From assembly GCF_001969815.1 (NCBI RefSeq), contig NZ_MRBK01000010.1, forward strand, positions 1 to 64,000: a stretch of 64,000 nucleotides of DNA, given 5' to 3'. This DNA is from Bacillus swezeyi (GTDB taxonomy: Bacteria; Bacillota; Bacilli; Bacillales; Bacillaceae). Within the stretch, counting starts at the first letter, position 1, and every line of letters starts with the position of its first letter. Below the pieces are notes generated by a model that saw only the letters and a program-made list of their open reading frames with translations, was not told the DNA's origin and did not search any database. The position numbers were made by a program, and so were the translations under genes. Shown here in pieces: positions 37,076 through 46,027 of this stretch.

Positions 37076-38662
37076 ATGTCCAAAGCTTTGTTGAAACATG
37101 AGGCGAAACAGAAGCGGGCCATTTTTCTGTTTACAATTGGAGTGTTTATGGCTGCCTTAGACAACGGCATCATTTCAGCCGCACTAACGACTATCAATCA
37201 ATCCTTTCAAGTATCGCCTTCATGGGGGGCCTGGGGGATTACGCTTTATACGCTCGGCTTGGCAGTCAGTGTTCCGATTGTTGGAAAATTATCGGACCGC
37301 TATGGACGCAAAAAGCTGTTTATCATTGAAGTATTGCTGTTTGGCATCGGCTCGCTGCTCGTTGCACTAAGCCAGAACTTCCCGATGTTTTTATTGGCGC
37401 GGCTGATTCAATCACTTGGCGGCGGCGGAATTTTTATTATCGGAAGCTCTCACATTCTCACGACATTGCCAAAAGAAAAACAAGGAACGGCACTCGGCCT
37501 CTTAGGTGCGATGAATGGGATCGCAGCAGTGCTCGGTCCAAATATCGGCAGCTTTATTTTAGATCTCACCGGAAGCTGGCATTGGCTGTTTTTGATTAAC
37601 TTGCCGATTGCAGCGGGACTGATCGCACTGAGCTTTCCGTTTATGATCGAAACCAAAGCAGCCCGAGCAAAACCGCTTGATATGGCCGGTACCGTGATCT
37701 TGTCTTTGTCGATTTTATCTGTGATGTACGGAATAACGAATCTAAATGGCCAACAATTACTCGCCGGCCTGACTGATCCGCAAGTCTTCCTTTTCCTCAT
37801 CATCGGCCTTGTTCTGTTTACGGGACTGTTTTTTTATGAAAAACGCGTCGAGCTGAAAGGCGGCGATCCGATACTCGCTTACAGCCTGCTGAAAAATAAA
37901 GTGTTTCAGTGGACGCTTTTTATCGGGTTTTTATCAGGAGGTCTTTTAGCGGCGGTTATTTTTATTCCTTCATATGCAGAACAATATTTGCATGTCGCTC
38001 CTGAAAAAGCAGGATACTGGATGACGCCGCTCGCACTCGCTTCAGGGATTGGAGCTGGCCTGGGCGGGATGCTCGCCGATAGAAAAGGACCGGTCAAGGC
38101 GACATTGCTGTCGGGAGCTATTTCATTTTTGGGATTCTTCATGCTGTCCGTCTGGGTAACGGAGAAATGGGAGTTCGTCTTAGCCAGCGTGATCGCCGGC
38201 GTCGGTTTTGGCTTTCTTTTAGGAGCGCCTTTAAACATGCTCGTATCAGAGGCGGCAAAACAAGATTACGGAACAGCCCTCGGAACATTGTCGCTTGTCA
38301 GACAGATGGGGATGACATTAGCCCCTGCGCTTTACGCCGGATTTATCACAGCGGGATATGAGAATATCGGCAGTCATATCACGAGCAAATTAAAGGAGGC
38401 AGGCATTCCCTTTCAGGCGTTTTCAGGCGAGGGCACAAATGGATCGCAGTTCGAAAACATGCTCGGCCAAATTCCAGATCCAAAAGTGAAAAAACTCATT
38501 GAGGAAGCAATCCACGACAGCATCGGCACAGGTTTCGGAAACCTTTACTTAACTGCCGCGGTCCTGTCCGCTGCTGTGATTGCCGCCATCACGGTATTAG
38601 CCGTATACAGAAAGAAACAGGCAGTGTCTTCATCTATTCGAAGCCGGGACTTGTCAAAATAA
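37076..38662 (+). CDS. MFS drug-efflux transporter, DHA2 (14-helix) family
   Basis: A 528-residue proton-coupled exporter. Motif A GKLSDRYGRKK is in the loop after helix 2, with a family-typical LDNGIISAALTTI in helix 1 and IQSLGGGGIFI in helix 4. Motif C appears as GPNIGSFILDLTGSWHWLFLINLP. About 14 membrane helices are visible, and an extracytoplasmic segment (about 430-475) precedes the last one. The start ATG follows AAGGGGG. It is probably repressed by the MarR protein at 30.1 kb. The drug range is not predictable. Confidence 0.88.
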   Translation: MSKALLKHEAKQKRAIFLFTIGVFMAALDNGIISAALTTINQSFQVSPSWGAWGITLYTLGLAVSVPIVGKLSDRYGRKKLFIIEVLLFGIGSLLVALSQNFPMFLLARLIQSLGGGGIFIIGSSHILTTLPKEKQGTALGLLGAMNGIAAVLGPNIGSFILDLTGSWHWLFLINLPIAAGLIALSFPFMIETKAARAKPLDMAGTVILSLSILSVMYGITNLNGQQLLAGLTDPQVFLFLIIGLVLFTGLFFYEKRVELKGGDPILAYSLLKNKVFQWTLFIGFLSGGLLAAVIFIPSYAEQYLHVAPEKAGYWMTPLALASGIGAGLGGMLADRKGPVKATLLSGAISFLGFFMLSVWVTEKWEFVLASVIAGVGFGFLLGAPLNMLVSEAAKQDYGTALGTLSLVRQMGMTLAPALYAGFITAGYENIGSHITSKLKEAGIPFQAFSGEGTNGSQFENMLGQIPDPKVKKLIEEAIHDSIGTGFGNLYLTAAVLSAAVIAAITVLAVYRKKQAVSSSIRSRDLSK

Positions 38663-38698
38663 AAACACTTGTCCCCTCATCGGGATAACAAGTGTTTA
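38662..38698. terminator. Bidirectional terminator between the MFS gene and the phosphoesterase gene
   Basis: AAACACTTGT and ACAAGTGTTT pair around a loop that contains the stop codon of the minus-strand gene. On the minus strand the stem is followed by TTTATTTTG. Confidence 0.8.
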
Positions 38699-41600
38699 GA
38701 ACGATGACGCAGCATGATGAGCACCAGTATAAAGCCGATTTCTGCATACGTAAAAGAGCTTTTCAAGGCACTGATTAAAGCCGGGAGCTGCTTCAGCCGC
38801 AACATTCGTGCTTCTAGGTTTTCTAATTGAAGATCTGCGGCCGGAGGGGCTGGTGACCGTCCGCCGCCGGCCTCAGTGCCTCCGCTCATTTTTCGATGTG
38901 CGAAGGCTGTCTGAGATCCTTTATCACCGGAAAATACATCAATATCATCTTGCTTTGTCATAAACCTCCACATCTTAGAGCGGCTTTTTCCGCCGTATTG
39001 ATCTGAAGCTGCCGCATACCAAAAATAGGCGGTATTCGGGTTCAAATCCTTCCAGGTCACAGAGGCTGTTTTTCCGCTTTTCACTTTTTTTGCTTTTCCA
39101 ATCTGGCGATTCGAAAAAACATTCAGTTCAAAATAGTCGGTTTTGACTTTTTTCCTCCGCGGTTTCAGATCTGTTTTGATGCTGAATTCATCTATTGGAC
39201 CGTATTGATGGGGATCATAGAAATTATAGTCGTCCAGATACGGCGAATAGGTTTTGACATGAATGGTGTCATGCTTTGGGTCGACATGAAAAATCCTCAT
39301 ATAGCCTTGGCCGCCTTCAGGGCCGCCCTGATAATCGGCAAGCATTTGATAAACTTTTCGATCCGGCTGACCGTCTCCATCATCATCCAGCTTGTCGACT
39401 TTTAAGTTGGAACTGTGGTAATGGCCGCTTAAAACGGCGATGACATTTTGATTCGGTTTGATCACCTGCTCAAATATCCTCTCGCCAATCGGACTTCTGC
39501 CTCCCGAGACCAGCAAAAATTCGTGAAATGCCAAAATCGCTTTTCGGTCAGGGTAGCGTTTCAGCACATCATTCATCCACTGCAACTCTTGTTTTCCGAT
39601 TCCCCAGCCCATGGACAGCATAATATAGTCATTGCCGCCGCTGGAAATTAAATCATAATGCCCCTTGTTATTAAGAAATGAGCCTCCGTAAAAAGGTTTG
39701 TTTTTAAAGCGCTTTTCCCCAAAGTATTGACCGTATTTCACATAAGAGCGGTCTTTATGGCTGACATCGTGGTTTCCCGCCAACACACCGTACGGCACCC
39801 GATGATCATCCAGCACTTTCATGTACTGATCGGCACGCTTCCATTGAATCGGCTGATCCGCTTCATCAACAAGATCCCCTGTGTGAAAGACATACTTAAT
39901 TTTCAGCTTGTCTTTCTGTTCGGCGATCCATTTGACTTGTTTTTCAAAAATGTGTGGATAGCTTTCCGAATAGTACTGGGTATCGGACATCCAGATCAAT
40001 GTATAGTCATCTTGGGAAAGCTGAATCTGATCCTGCACGATGATGCTGGCTCGTGAATCGCGGACAAAGTCCGCAGACTTTACGCTTCCCTTAAGCGTAA
40101 AAGATTTATCATCCTTTGCGATATGAAAAGTCAGCGCTTCCCACTGCTTTTTTTTGTAGTTCCAGGCGAACATTGACACTCTTCTCCCAGGTAGAGAGCT
40201 TCCTCGCCATACGACTTCCACATTGTCATGTTTCCCGACGTGTTCATCGACTTTTACATCAAAGCGATGATAGGGAAACCGGGCGGTCGAAACTGTTTCA
40301 AAACCTTTTCCGTCAGAAGAAGACATTCTGCCGCGCTCCTCTTTTGTCAGCGTCTTTTCACCATTTATCGCAAAACGTCGCGGCGGCTCTGTATCGCTTT
40401 CGTTAGCTGACACTTTGACATGCTCTTCATCCCCTGCGGCATATTGATACCCTTGATAGAAAGAAACATTCATCTTGTCCTTTGTCGGATCTTTGACACG
40501 GACAGCTAATTTTGCTTGTCTGCTGCCGGCCTTCACTTTCGCTTGTTCAGGCTTGTGCGGCTGTTCTTCCTCGATATAAAAAACCCTTTTTAGAACCGAA
40601 ATGTTTCCAGCGCTGTCAGCTGCTTTAATCTTCAAAACGTGTCTGCCGTGATCCAAGCTGGCGGAAGATGCTGAGTAAGGCAACGCAATTTTTTTGCCGT
40701 CAAGATAGGCCTTTATTTCATTGACCCCGCTCCACTTGTCCGTAACGGCTGCATCAAGCATAAATGCCCCTTTATACGTTTTGCCGTTTTTGACAGAAGC
40801 TTTGATCTCAGGTCCCGTGTTATCAACCGTTACCTTGTGTATCACTCTCTCTTCTGCATTCTCTGCTTCAATCGTATGTGCACCTTCTTTCCAGGCATTC
40901 GTATTCCACTTAACGGCAAGCGACTGAAAGCTCTTGTCCGGCAGGGAAAAGTGAAATTCATACCATTCTTTTGCATTCGGGTTGTCTCCGACAGGAAGCT
41001 CTGCTTTTGCGTCGTTATAGCGTTCATCATGGATAACCGTGCCATCGGCCAAAATCAGACGCGGGTTTCTCAAAAGGAAATCATCCCGGTTTTCTGCGGA
41101 AGATTGTTCAAATGGGGTTGATTTTGTACCTGAACGGACTTTAATGGCAAAGGGTTTTCCTTTCGTAAACTCTTCAGGAGAAACCGGAACAGTGATGGTT
41201 GCATATCGGCGCCGTGAGTCGTCAAATATTTTATGAACCCGTTTGCCGATGGTGACCGCATTTTTAAAATAGAGATTCGTTTGATTGACGTCAAAAGCAA
41301 AATATGCTTTTTTTTCAAGTGCTGTATGACCGGCTTTTTGTTCCTTCCCGTCTATCCGAATGTTCGTTTCTTTCGGCGGCCTCTCTGATGTCGCTTTCAG
41401 CAGTGTATTTCCGGACACAGTACCGCCGTCATTCACATTCAATCGCAGTCCTTTCAAAAAGCTCTGTTCAAGCGCAATGCTTTTCTTCTCAGTCGTCACT
41501 ACATGTTCTCCGTCGCTGGCTTTCATATAATACTCCACTTTTTCTTTGCCAATGAGTTCTGCAAAATAAATATTACGGCGATAAAGGCCGTCATTCCGAC

Positions 41601-42759
41601 TTTTTTCGACACTTACTCCGTTAAACGCTTCATCTTCATTCATCCGGTAAAAGAACTGCACGTTTTTGACCTGCTGATTGTCGCTGATATCCGCTAACAG
41701 CTGAATCGTCTCCCCGGGCTTTGCCGATTGATGAACCGTCATATCCTGGATCTGCGGCTTTTCTCTGTCAGGAACAACGGCGACCATTTCTGACGGCGTC
41801 TGCCCCTTTAAAAGAGAACCTGGAGACGGTTTCTGTTCTCCGCTTGATATTTTCATCATGTGCTTTGTTCCGTCGTGCGGATATTTATAAAGTATTGCTT
41901 TGTTATCGACTGAATCGGTCCGGCCCGGCTCACTGTTATAATGGGCGGCGGCAACATCTTCGCCGCTGTTTGTGCTGATGACCAACTCCCGCGCCTCCTT
42001 GTTGGCCATGCCGCCTCCTTTCAATCCTGAAAGGTTTTTGCCTTCCTGGAGATGCACGCCGTAATGGCGGTTAAAATCAGCGGCTGTCAAATGGCGGTTC
42101 GAACCGTTTTTAACCCAGAACACATGTGTCTCCCCTGAAGGAACCGTCATATCATTCTGCTCAAACGGCCAAATCTGCTCGGATTCCTTTCCTTTTTCGG
42201 GATCTCGGTATCTTATATTGTAATTGTTCATATGAACAGGCTTATTCGTATTATTATAAACTTCGATAAATTCATAACCGTCTTTTCCGCCGGTATTTGC
42301 TGTATCAACAACGACTTCGGTAATGAAAAGCTCTGGCAGCTTTTGAACATCAGCCTGCAATCCTTTGATATCAACCGTATACAGCTTCGTCTTGGATGAG
42401 CGGCCGCCGGTCTGCGCTTCAATAAAATAAACGATTGTGTCGGAAGTTAATCTTTCGCTCTCCAATTTGGCAATATAGCTGTTTTGTTTGCCTGGTTCAA
42501 TATCCATCGGAATCGCCCGGAACGGCAATTCGTCATGTTGTTTGTAATAGAGGATAACAGTATCAGCAGCGGTTTGTGCATGAAAAATCAAATCATCCCC
42601 TTGCCGGCTTTTTTCTGCGGGAATATGCCTGATGACAGGGGTGCTCTTTTCAGATTGAACATGCTGTTTTTCGGCTGCATGACCGATTGGAAACGGCAGC
42701 ATCAAAAAGCATGCTGCCGCAAGCAGCAAAAGGGTATGGCGGTTTCTGTTCATTTTCAT
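38677..42759 (-). CDS. yvnB: Large surface-anchored metallophosphoesterase (YvnB-like)
   Basis: A 1360-residue exported protein. A signal peptide (1-28) is followed by a lamin-tail-like domain near 143-260 (LFITEVVVDTANTGGKDGYEFIEVYN), several beta-rich extracellular domains, and a calcineurin-like phosphoesterase around 915-1130. That domain has SDTQ, GDLVDE (near 960), GNHD (near 995) and SGHYHS (near 1111) as metal ligands. A fibronectin-like piece follows, then a C-terminal membrane helix (FILVLIML) with a basic tail. Likely a cell-wall or membrane-bound phosphodiesterase or nucleotidase scavenging phosphate. The substrate is unknown. From memory B. subtilis YvnB is somewhat shorter (about 1290 residues). 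GGGAGG precedes the ATG. Confidence 0.85.
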   Translation of the reverse strand: MKMNRNRHTLLLLAAACFLMLPFPIGHAAEKQHVQSEKSTPVIRHIPAEKSRQGDDLIFHAQTAADTVILYYKQHDELPFRAIPMDIEPGKQNSYIAKLESERLTSDTIVYFIEAQTGGRSSKTKLYTVDIKGLQADVQKLPELFITEVVVDTANTGGKDGYEFIEVYNNTNKPVHMNNYNIRYRDPEKGKESEQIWPFEQNDMTVPSGETHVFWVKNGSNRHLTAADFNRHYGVHLQEGKNLSGLKGGGMANKEARELVISTNSGEDVAAAHYNSEPGRTDSVDNKAILYKYPHDGTKHMMKISSGEQKPSPGSLLKGQTPSEMVAVVPDREKPQIQDMTVHQSAKPGETIQLLADISDNQQVKNVQFFYRMNEDEAFNGVSVEKSRNDGLYRRNIYFAELIGKEKVEYYMKASDGEHVVTTEKKSIALEQSFLKGLRLNVNDGGTVSGNTLLKATSERPPKETNIRIDGKEQKAGHTALEKKAYFAFDVNQTNLYFKNAVTIGKRVHKIFDDSRRRYATITVPVSPEEFTKGKPFAIKVRSGTKSTPFEQSSAENRDDFLLRNPRLILADGTVIHDERYNDAKAELPVGDNPNAKEWYEFHFSLPDKSFQSLAVKWNTNAWKEGAHTIEAENAEERVIHKVTVDNTGPEIKASVKNGKTYKGAFMLDAAVTDKWSGVNEIKAYLDGKKIALPYSASSASLDHGRHVLKIKAADSAGNISVLKRVFYIEEEQPHKPEQAKVKAGSRQAKLAVRVKDPTKDKMNVSFYQGYQYAAGDEEHVKVSANESDTEPPRRFAINGEKTLTKEERGRMSSSDGKGFETVSTARFPYHRFDVKVDEHVGKHDNVEVVWRGSSLPGRRVSMFAWNYKKKQWEALTFHIAKDDKSFTLKGSVKSADFVRDSRASIIVQDQIQLSQDDYTLIWMSDTQYYSESYPHIFEKQVKWIAEQKDKLKIKYVFHTGDLVDEADQPIQWKRADQYMKVLDDHRVPYGVLAGNHDVSHKDRSYVKYGQYFGEKRFKNKPFYGGSFLNNKGHYDLISSGGNDYIMLSMGWGIGKQELQWMNDVLKRYPDRKAILAFHEFLLVSGGRSPIGERIFEQVIKPNQNVIAVLSGHYHSSNLKVDKLDDDGDGQPDRKVYQMLADYQGGPEGGQGYMRIFHVDPKHDTIHVKTYSPYLDDYNFYDPHQYGPIDEFSIKTDLKPRRKKVKTDYFELNVFSNRQIGKAKKVKSGKTASVTWKDLNPNTAYFWYAAASDQYGGKSRSKMWRFMTKQDDIDVFSGDKGSQTAFAHRKMSGGTEAGGGRSPAPPAADLQLENLEARMLRLKQLPALISALKSSFTYAEIGFILVLIMLRHRSKHLLSR

Positions 42760-42934
42760 CGTCTACCTCCCTTTCGTATTTTGCCTTTTCATCTCATTTT
42801 TATGAAACCCTCTCGAAGGCAAAAAAAGAAAGCGGGGGTTCTGATATCGAGTGTCAGAAACAGCCCAAACCTTTTCTACAAGCTCCAAAACACAAGATAC
42901 GGGTATTTTATTTCTGATTTATGCTCTTGAATAT

Positions 42935-42966
42935 AAAAAAGGCTGTCGAGAATTTCTCGACAGCCT
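42935..42966 (-). terminator. Terminator of the yvlABCD operon
   Basis: On the minus strand GGCTGTCGAGAA and TTCTCGACAGCC form a 12-base palindromic stem followed by TTTTTTAT. Confidence 0.85.
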
Positions 42967-42989
42967 CAGCATGATCATATCAAGCTTTT

Positions 42990-43349
42990 TTATTTTCTGG
43001 TCATCGGCTCGATGATCGTTTTTTGGATCAGCAAGTGGAATACCGATAGAACAATGGATGCAAAAACGGCTGTCCCAAAACCGTCAAGGTCAAAGCTGTC
43101 ACCCATAATGGATGCCGTCATATACAAGGTGATCGCATTGATCACAAATAAGAATAAACCAAGTGTAATCACTGTGACGGGCAGTGTCAAAACGATCAGC
43201 ACCGGTTTCACAAACATATTTAAAATCGATAAAATCAAACTTGCCGTAATGGCAGCACCGATGCTTCTGACGTGAACCGCATCAAAATAACCGGCAATTA
43301 CGATTAATAAAAGGGCGTTAACAAGAACGCTTATTATCCATCTCATCAT
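42990..43349 (-). CDS. yvlD: YvlD, phage-holin-family-IV-like membrane protein
   Basis: A 119-residue protein with four membrane helices. LNMFVKPVLIVLTLPVTVITLGLF is the hallmark of the Phage_holin_4_2/YvlD family. In B. subtilis the operon belongs to the sigma-W envelope-stress regulon. Its start follows the yvlC stop with no gap. Confidence 0.9.
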   Translation of the reverse strand: MMRWIISVLVNALLLIVIAGYFDAVHVRSIGAAITASLILSILNMFVKPVLIVLTLPVTVITLGLFLFVINAITLYMTASIMGDSFDLDGFGTAVFASIVLSVFHLLIQKTIIEPMTRK

Positions 43350-43547
43350 CTATTTGACGTCTCCTTCATTCGGAACGAGAAACACCCAGACGATATAAAT
43401 CAGCCCCACGGGAATTCCCGTCGAAAATATAAACAACAGCACCGTGATGATTCGCAGCAATGAGGCATCAAAGTTCAAATATTCTGCCAGTCCTCCAACG
43501 ACCCCGGCGATTTTCCTGTCTGTTTCGGATCGATATAGTCTTTTCAT
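43350..43547 (-). CDS. yvlC: YvlC, PspC-domain protein
   Basis: A 65-residue PspC-domain protein. The cytoplasmic start RLYRSETDRKIAGVVGGLAEYLN is followed by a helix and one membrane segment ending in VWVFLVP. PspC proteins sense or mitigate membrane damage. AGGAGTG precedes the ATG, and the gene starts 4 bases after yvlB. Confidence 0.92.
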   Translation of the reverse strand: MKRLYRSETDRKIAGVVGGLAEYLNFDASLLRIITVLLFIFSTGIPVGLIYIVWVFLVPNEGDVK

Positions 43548-43551
43548 TATA

Positions 43552-44646
43552 TCACTCCTGTGTATGGTTTAAATGGATCGATCCTGTTTTCGATTCCAAA
43601 AACACTGTCATATTGTGATCATGATTTTGATTTGCTTTTACATACATTTCTTTTTGAATGGTCTCATTTTTTTCTTTCAAGATTTCCGCATCTGCAAGAT
43701 CGTTAGACAGAGAACCTAAATTGCTTTTCAGCTCCGCTGTCACGGAACAGTCCCGCGGAACGTTCAATTCGATGCTGCCGGTGGTTGTTTTAACATATGC
43801 CGTACGGCAATGCGGACTTTTGACAGTCGCTGCAATATTTCCGTTAAAGCTTTGCAGATCAAGAGCCTCACATGAACCTTTAAGATCGATCAAGCCGTTG
43901 ATGGTTTCCGCTTCAATCTCCACGCAATCGTGGTCGGCGAGTTTGATCTGTCCATTGGCCGTTTCCAATGATGCCTTTTTTGCGGTCAGGCCGGAAAACG
44001 ACAAAACGCCGTTTGTCGTTTTGGCAGCAAGCTCTTTTACGTTTAAATGTTCCCCCCTGATGGGACCATTAAACAGTTTAAAGCGGATTTTGCTGTATTC
44101 CTTGTCTGGTATATAGACGGTGAGATTCGTCTTCATCGTTTTTTTCTCCGTACGGATCGTAAACTTCTCACCTTCTGCACCGCAGTCGATATGCTGAAGA
44201 AATGCCTTTCTTGCTTCCTCTTGATTTTCGGTCCGGTACACTTTCGCCTGGCACTCGACCCGAATGTCGCCATCGTTCCATGGCACAAGGTTGACGCTGC
44301 CGTTAGCCAGCTGAATATCAAGAGTGGAGAAATCGACATCCTTGAATTGAAAAATATGCTGGACATCATATGATTGCCCGAAATTCAAATCCAAGTCAAC
44401 GTCTTTTACTTTTTTTACAGCGGTATCGATCCATTCAAACAATTTCGAACCTATAGAGGGCTTCGGCTCTTGCTTTTTTTCGCTGTAAAACTGATCTGAA
44501 TCAAGGACATCCTCTGATAAGGCCGTCACCTTGCTTTCAGTCTGCCTGTAGTCTTCTTCAAGTTTTTCGATTAAAATCAGCGCCTCTTTCGCCGACAGTT
44601 TGCCTGTTTCAACGAGTTTTAAAATCCGTTCTTTTTCATTTTTCAT
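43552..44646 (-). CDS. yvlB: YvlB, DUF4097 beta-strand repeat protein
   Basis: A 364-residue protein. An N-terminal SHOCT-like helical hairpin (about 1-35, LVETGKLSAKEALILIEKLEE) leads to a charged linker and a long DUF4097 beta-helix (about 105-360) with repeating units such as TTNGVLSFSGL, TANGQIKLAD, TINGLIDLKG and SFNGNIAATV. There is no signal peptide. It probably acts as a cytoplasmic adaptor with YvlC and YvlD, as in LiaG-type systems. The function is inferred from context. Confidence 0.9.
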   Translation of the reverse strand: MKNEKERILKLVETGKLSAKEALILIEKLEEDYRQTESKVTALSEDVLDSDQFYSEKKQEPKPSIGSKLFEWIDTAVKKVKDVDLDLNFGQSYDVQHIFQFKDVDFSTLDIQLANGSVNLVPWNDGDIRVECQAKVYRTENQEEARKAFLQHIDCGAEGEKFTIRTEKKTMKTNLTVYIPDKEYSKIRFKLFNGPIRGEHLNVKELAAKTTNGVLSFSGLTAKKASLETANGQIKLADHDCVEIEAETINGLIDLKGSCEALDLQSFNGNIAATVKSPHCRTAYVKTTTGSIELNVPRDCSVTAELKSNLGSLSNDLADAEILKEKNETIQKEMYVKANQNHDHNMTVFLESKTGSIHLNHTQE

Positions 44647-44667
44647 GAAAGCTCCCCCGTTCTTCTT

Positions 44668-44994
44668 TTATGCCTGAGTCAGCATTTTAATCCCTTGGAC
44701 GACATTCCAGATAACAATGATCAAACTGATGATCCCGAAAAAAATGAAGCCGCCGAAAATAGACATAAACGCCAAATAACCGCTGTCATTAAAGATAATC
44801 GTACCGCTAATCGCTCCGGCTGCCAATATGACTACGCTTATAAACGGAATAATATGCGATATAAGCGAGCGCAGCGCATGTTTTTTCGTTTCTTGATCAT
44901 CTGTTATAAAATACGCAGCGATAGGCAAAATAAGCGGGGCAAAAAAAACGCTAAAATAACAAATTGCAGAAATCAGCGCGTTGTTTCTAGTCAT
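44668..44994 (-). CDS. yvlA: YvlA, DUF4870-like membrane protein
   Basis: A 108-residue protein with three to four membrane helices in the DUF4870 pattern: short N-terminus, helix, FITDDQETKKHALRSL, then two more hydrophobic segments. First gene of the sigma-W-type operon; the promoter is about 80-100 bases upstream. Confidence 0.85.
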   Translation of the reverse strand: MTRNNALISAICYFSVFFAPLILPIAAYFITDDQETKKHALRSLISHIIPFISVVILAAGAISGTIIFNDSGYLAFMSIFGGFIFFGIISLIIVIWNVVQGIKMLTQA

Positions 44995-45072
44995 TCATAC
45001 CACTCTCCTGTACCAGCTTGTCAATGTTAAACTTTCCCTGAGTCTAATGGACAATGACCTTATACTCAAGTT

Positions 45073-45099
45073 TACGTGTATCATAGCCGTTTGGTTTCA
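45073..45099 (-). promoter_or_regulatory. Sigma-W promoter of yvlABCD
   Basis: On the minus strand TGAAAC (plus 45094-45099), a 17-base spacer and CGTA (plus 45073-45076) match the ECF sigma-W consensus. It is in the correct place for the envelope-stress operon yvlABCD. Confidence 0.85.
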
Positions 45100-45221
45100 T
45101 TTTCATTCGATGGGCATGCGTCAATCTTCGCAAATTGATTTTTTTAGATTTTATGAATAGATTCTTTTTTTATAACCCTTTAAAATATGTGGAAAAGCTA
45201 GTATAAAAAGGAGGGAGCGTT

Positions 45222-45455
45222 ATGAAACAAAAATCGGATGAATACGCATCACCAACTCCAAAGCTTCTTGAACTGATTCAGGAACAAAAAAAGGTGAATC
45301 AGGAGATCATTAACCGATTGGAAGCGATCAACTCCGCTCCTCCGCTTTCCAATGAAATCCGCTACTTAAAGGTTCTGCTGAGCAGCAGCAGTACACACAT
45401 TTTAAACAGCCTGATTGAGGTGACTAAACAAATCGGCAGGCAAGAGCAAGATTAA
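45222..45455 (+). CDS. Small coiled-coil protein of unknown function
   Basis: A 77-residue cytosolic protein, rich in Lys, Glu and Asn, predicted to form helices (residues 12-40, EIINRLEAIN) and a second helix near 45-73. AAGGAGGG lies 6 bases before the ATG. It is divergent from yvlA. I cannot assign a function; it may correspond to B. subtilis YvkN, with low certainty. Confidence 0.65.
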   Translation: MKQKSDEYASPTPKLLELIQEQKKVNQEIINRLEAINSAPPLSNEIRYLKVLLSSSSTHILNSLIEVTKQIGRQEQD

Positions 45456-45501
45456 CCTTTTTTCATTTTGCGCTGCCGCCAGCCGAGACAGCATGCGGCT
45501 T

Positions 45502-45885
<384 letters not shown>

Positions 45886-45991
45886 TCACACCATCCCTTT
45901 CATGCCTTGTTTTTACGTTATAACAGCTATTTCTTGAAAGAGCAATAAAAAAATCTTGAACAAGCAGCCGCCGGTGCATCAAGCATTCGAA

Positions 45992-46027
45992 GAAGCTGCC
46001 GACTCGGTGTCGGCAGCTTCGTTTTTT
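45992..46027. terminator. Hairpin at the 3' end of uvrA
   Basis: GAAGCTGCCGA (45992-46002) and TCGGCAGCTTC (46010-46020) form an 11-base perfect stem. The T-run (GTTTTTT) follows only on the plus strand, overlapping the uvrA stop. On the minus strand the stem is followed by TTCGAATG, so termination of uvrA itself would be weak. Confidence 0.6.

Noticed and set aside
40116-41236. Plus-strand frames of 60 to 110 codons antisense to the surface phosphoesterase gene
   Set aside because: They lack ribosome sites and have the composition expected of the opposite strand of a long gene.
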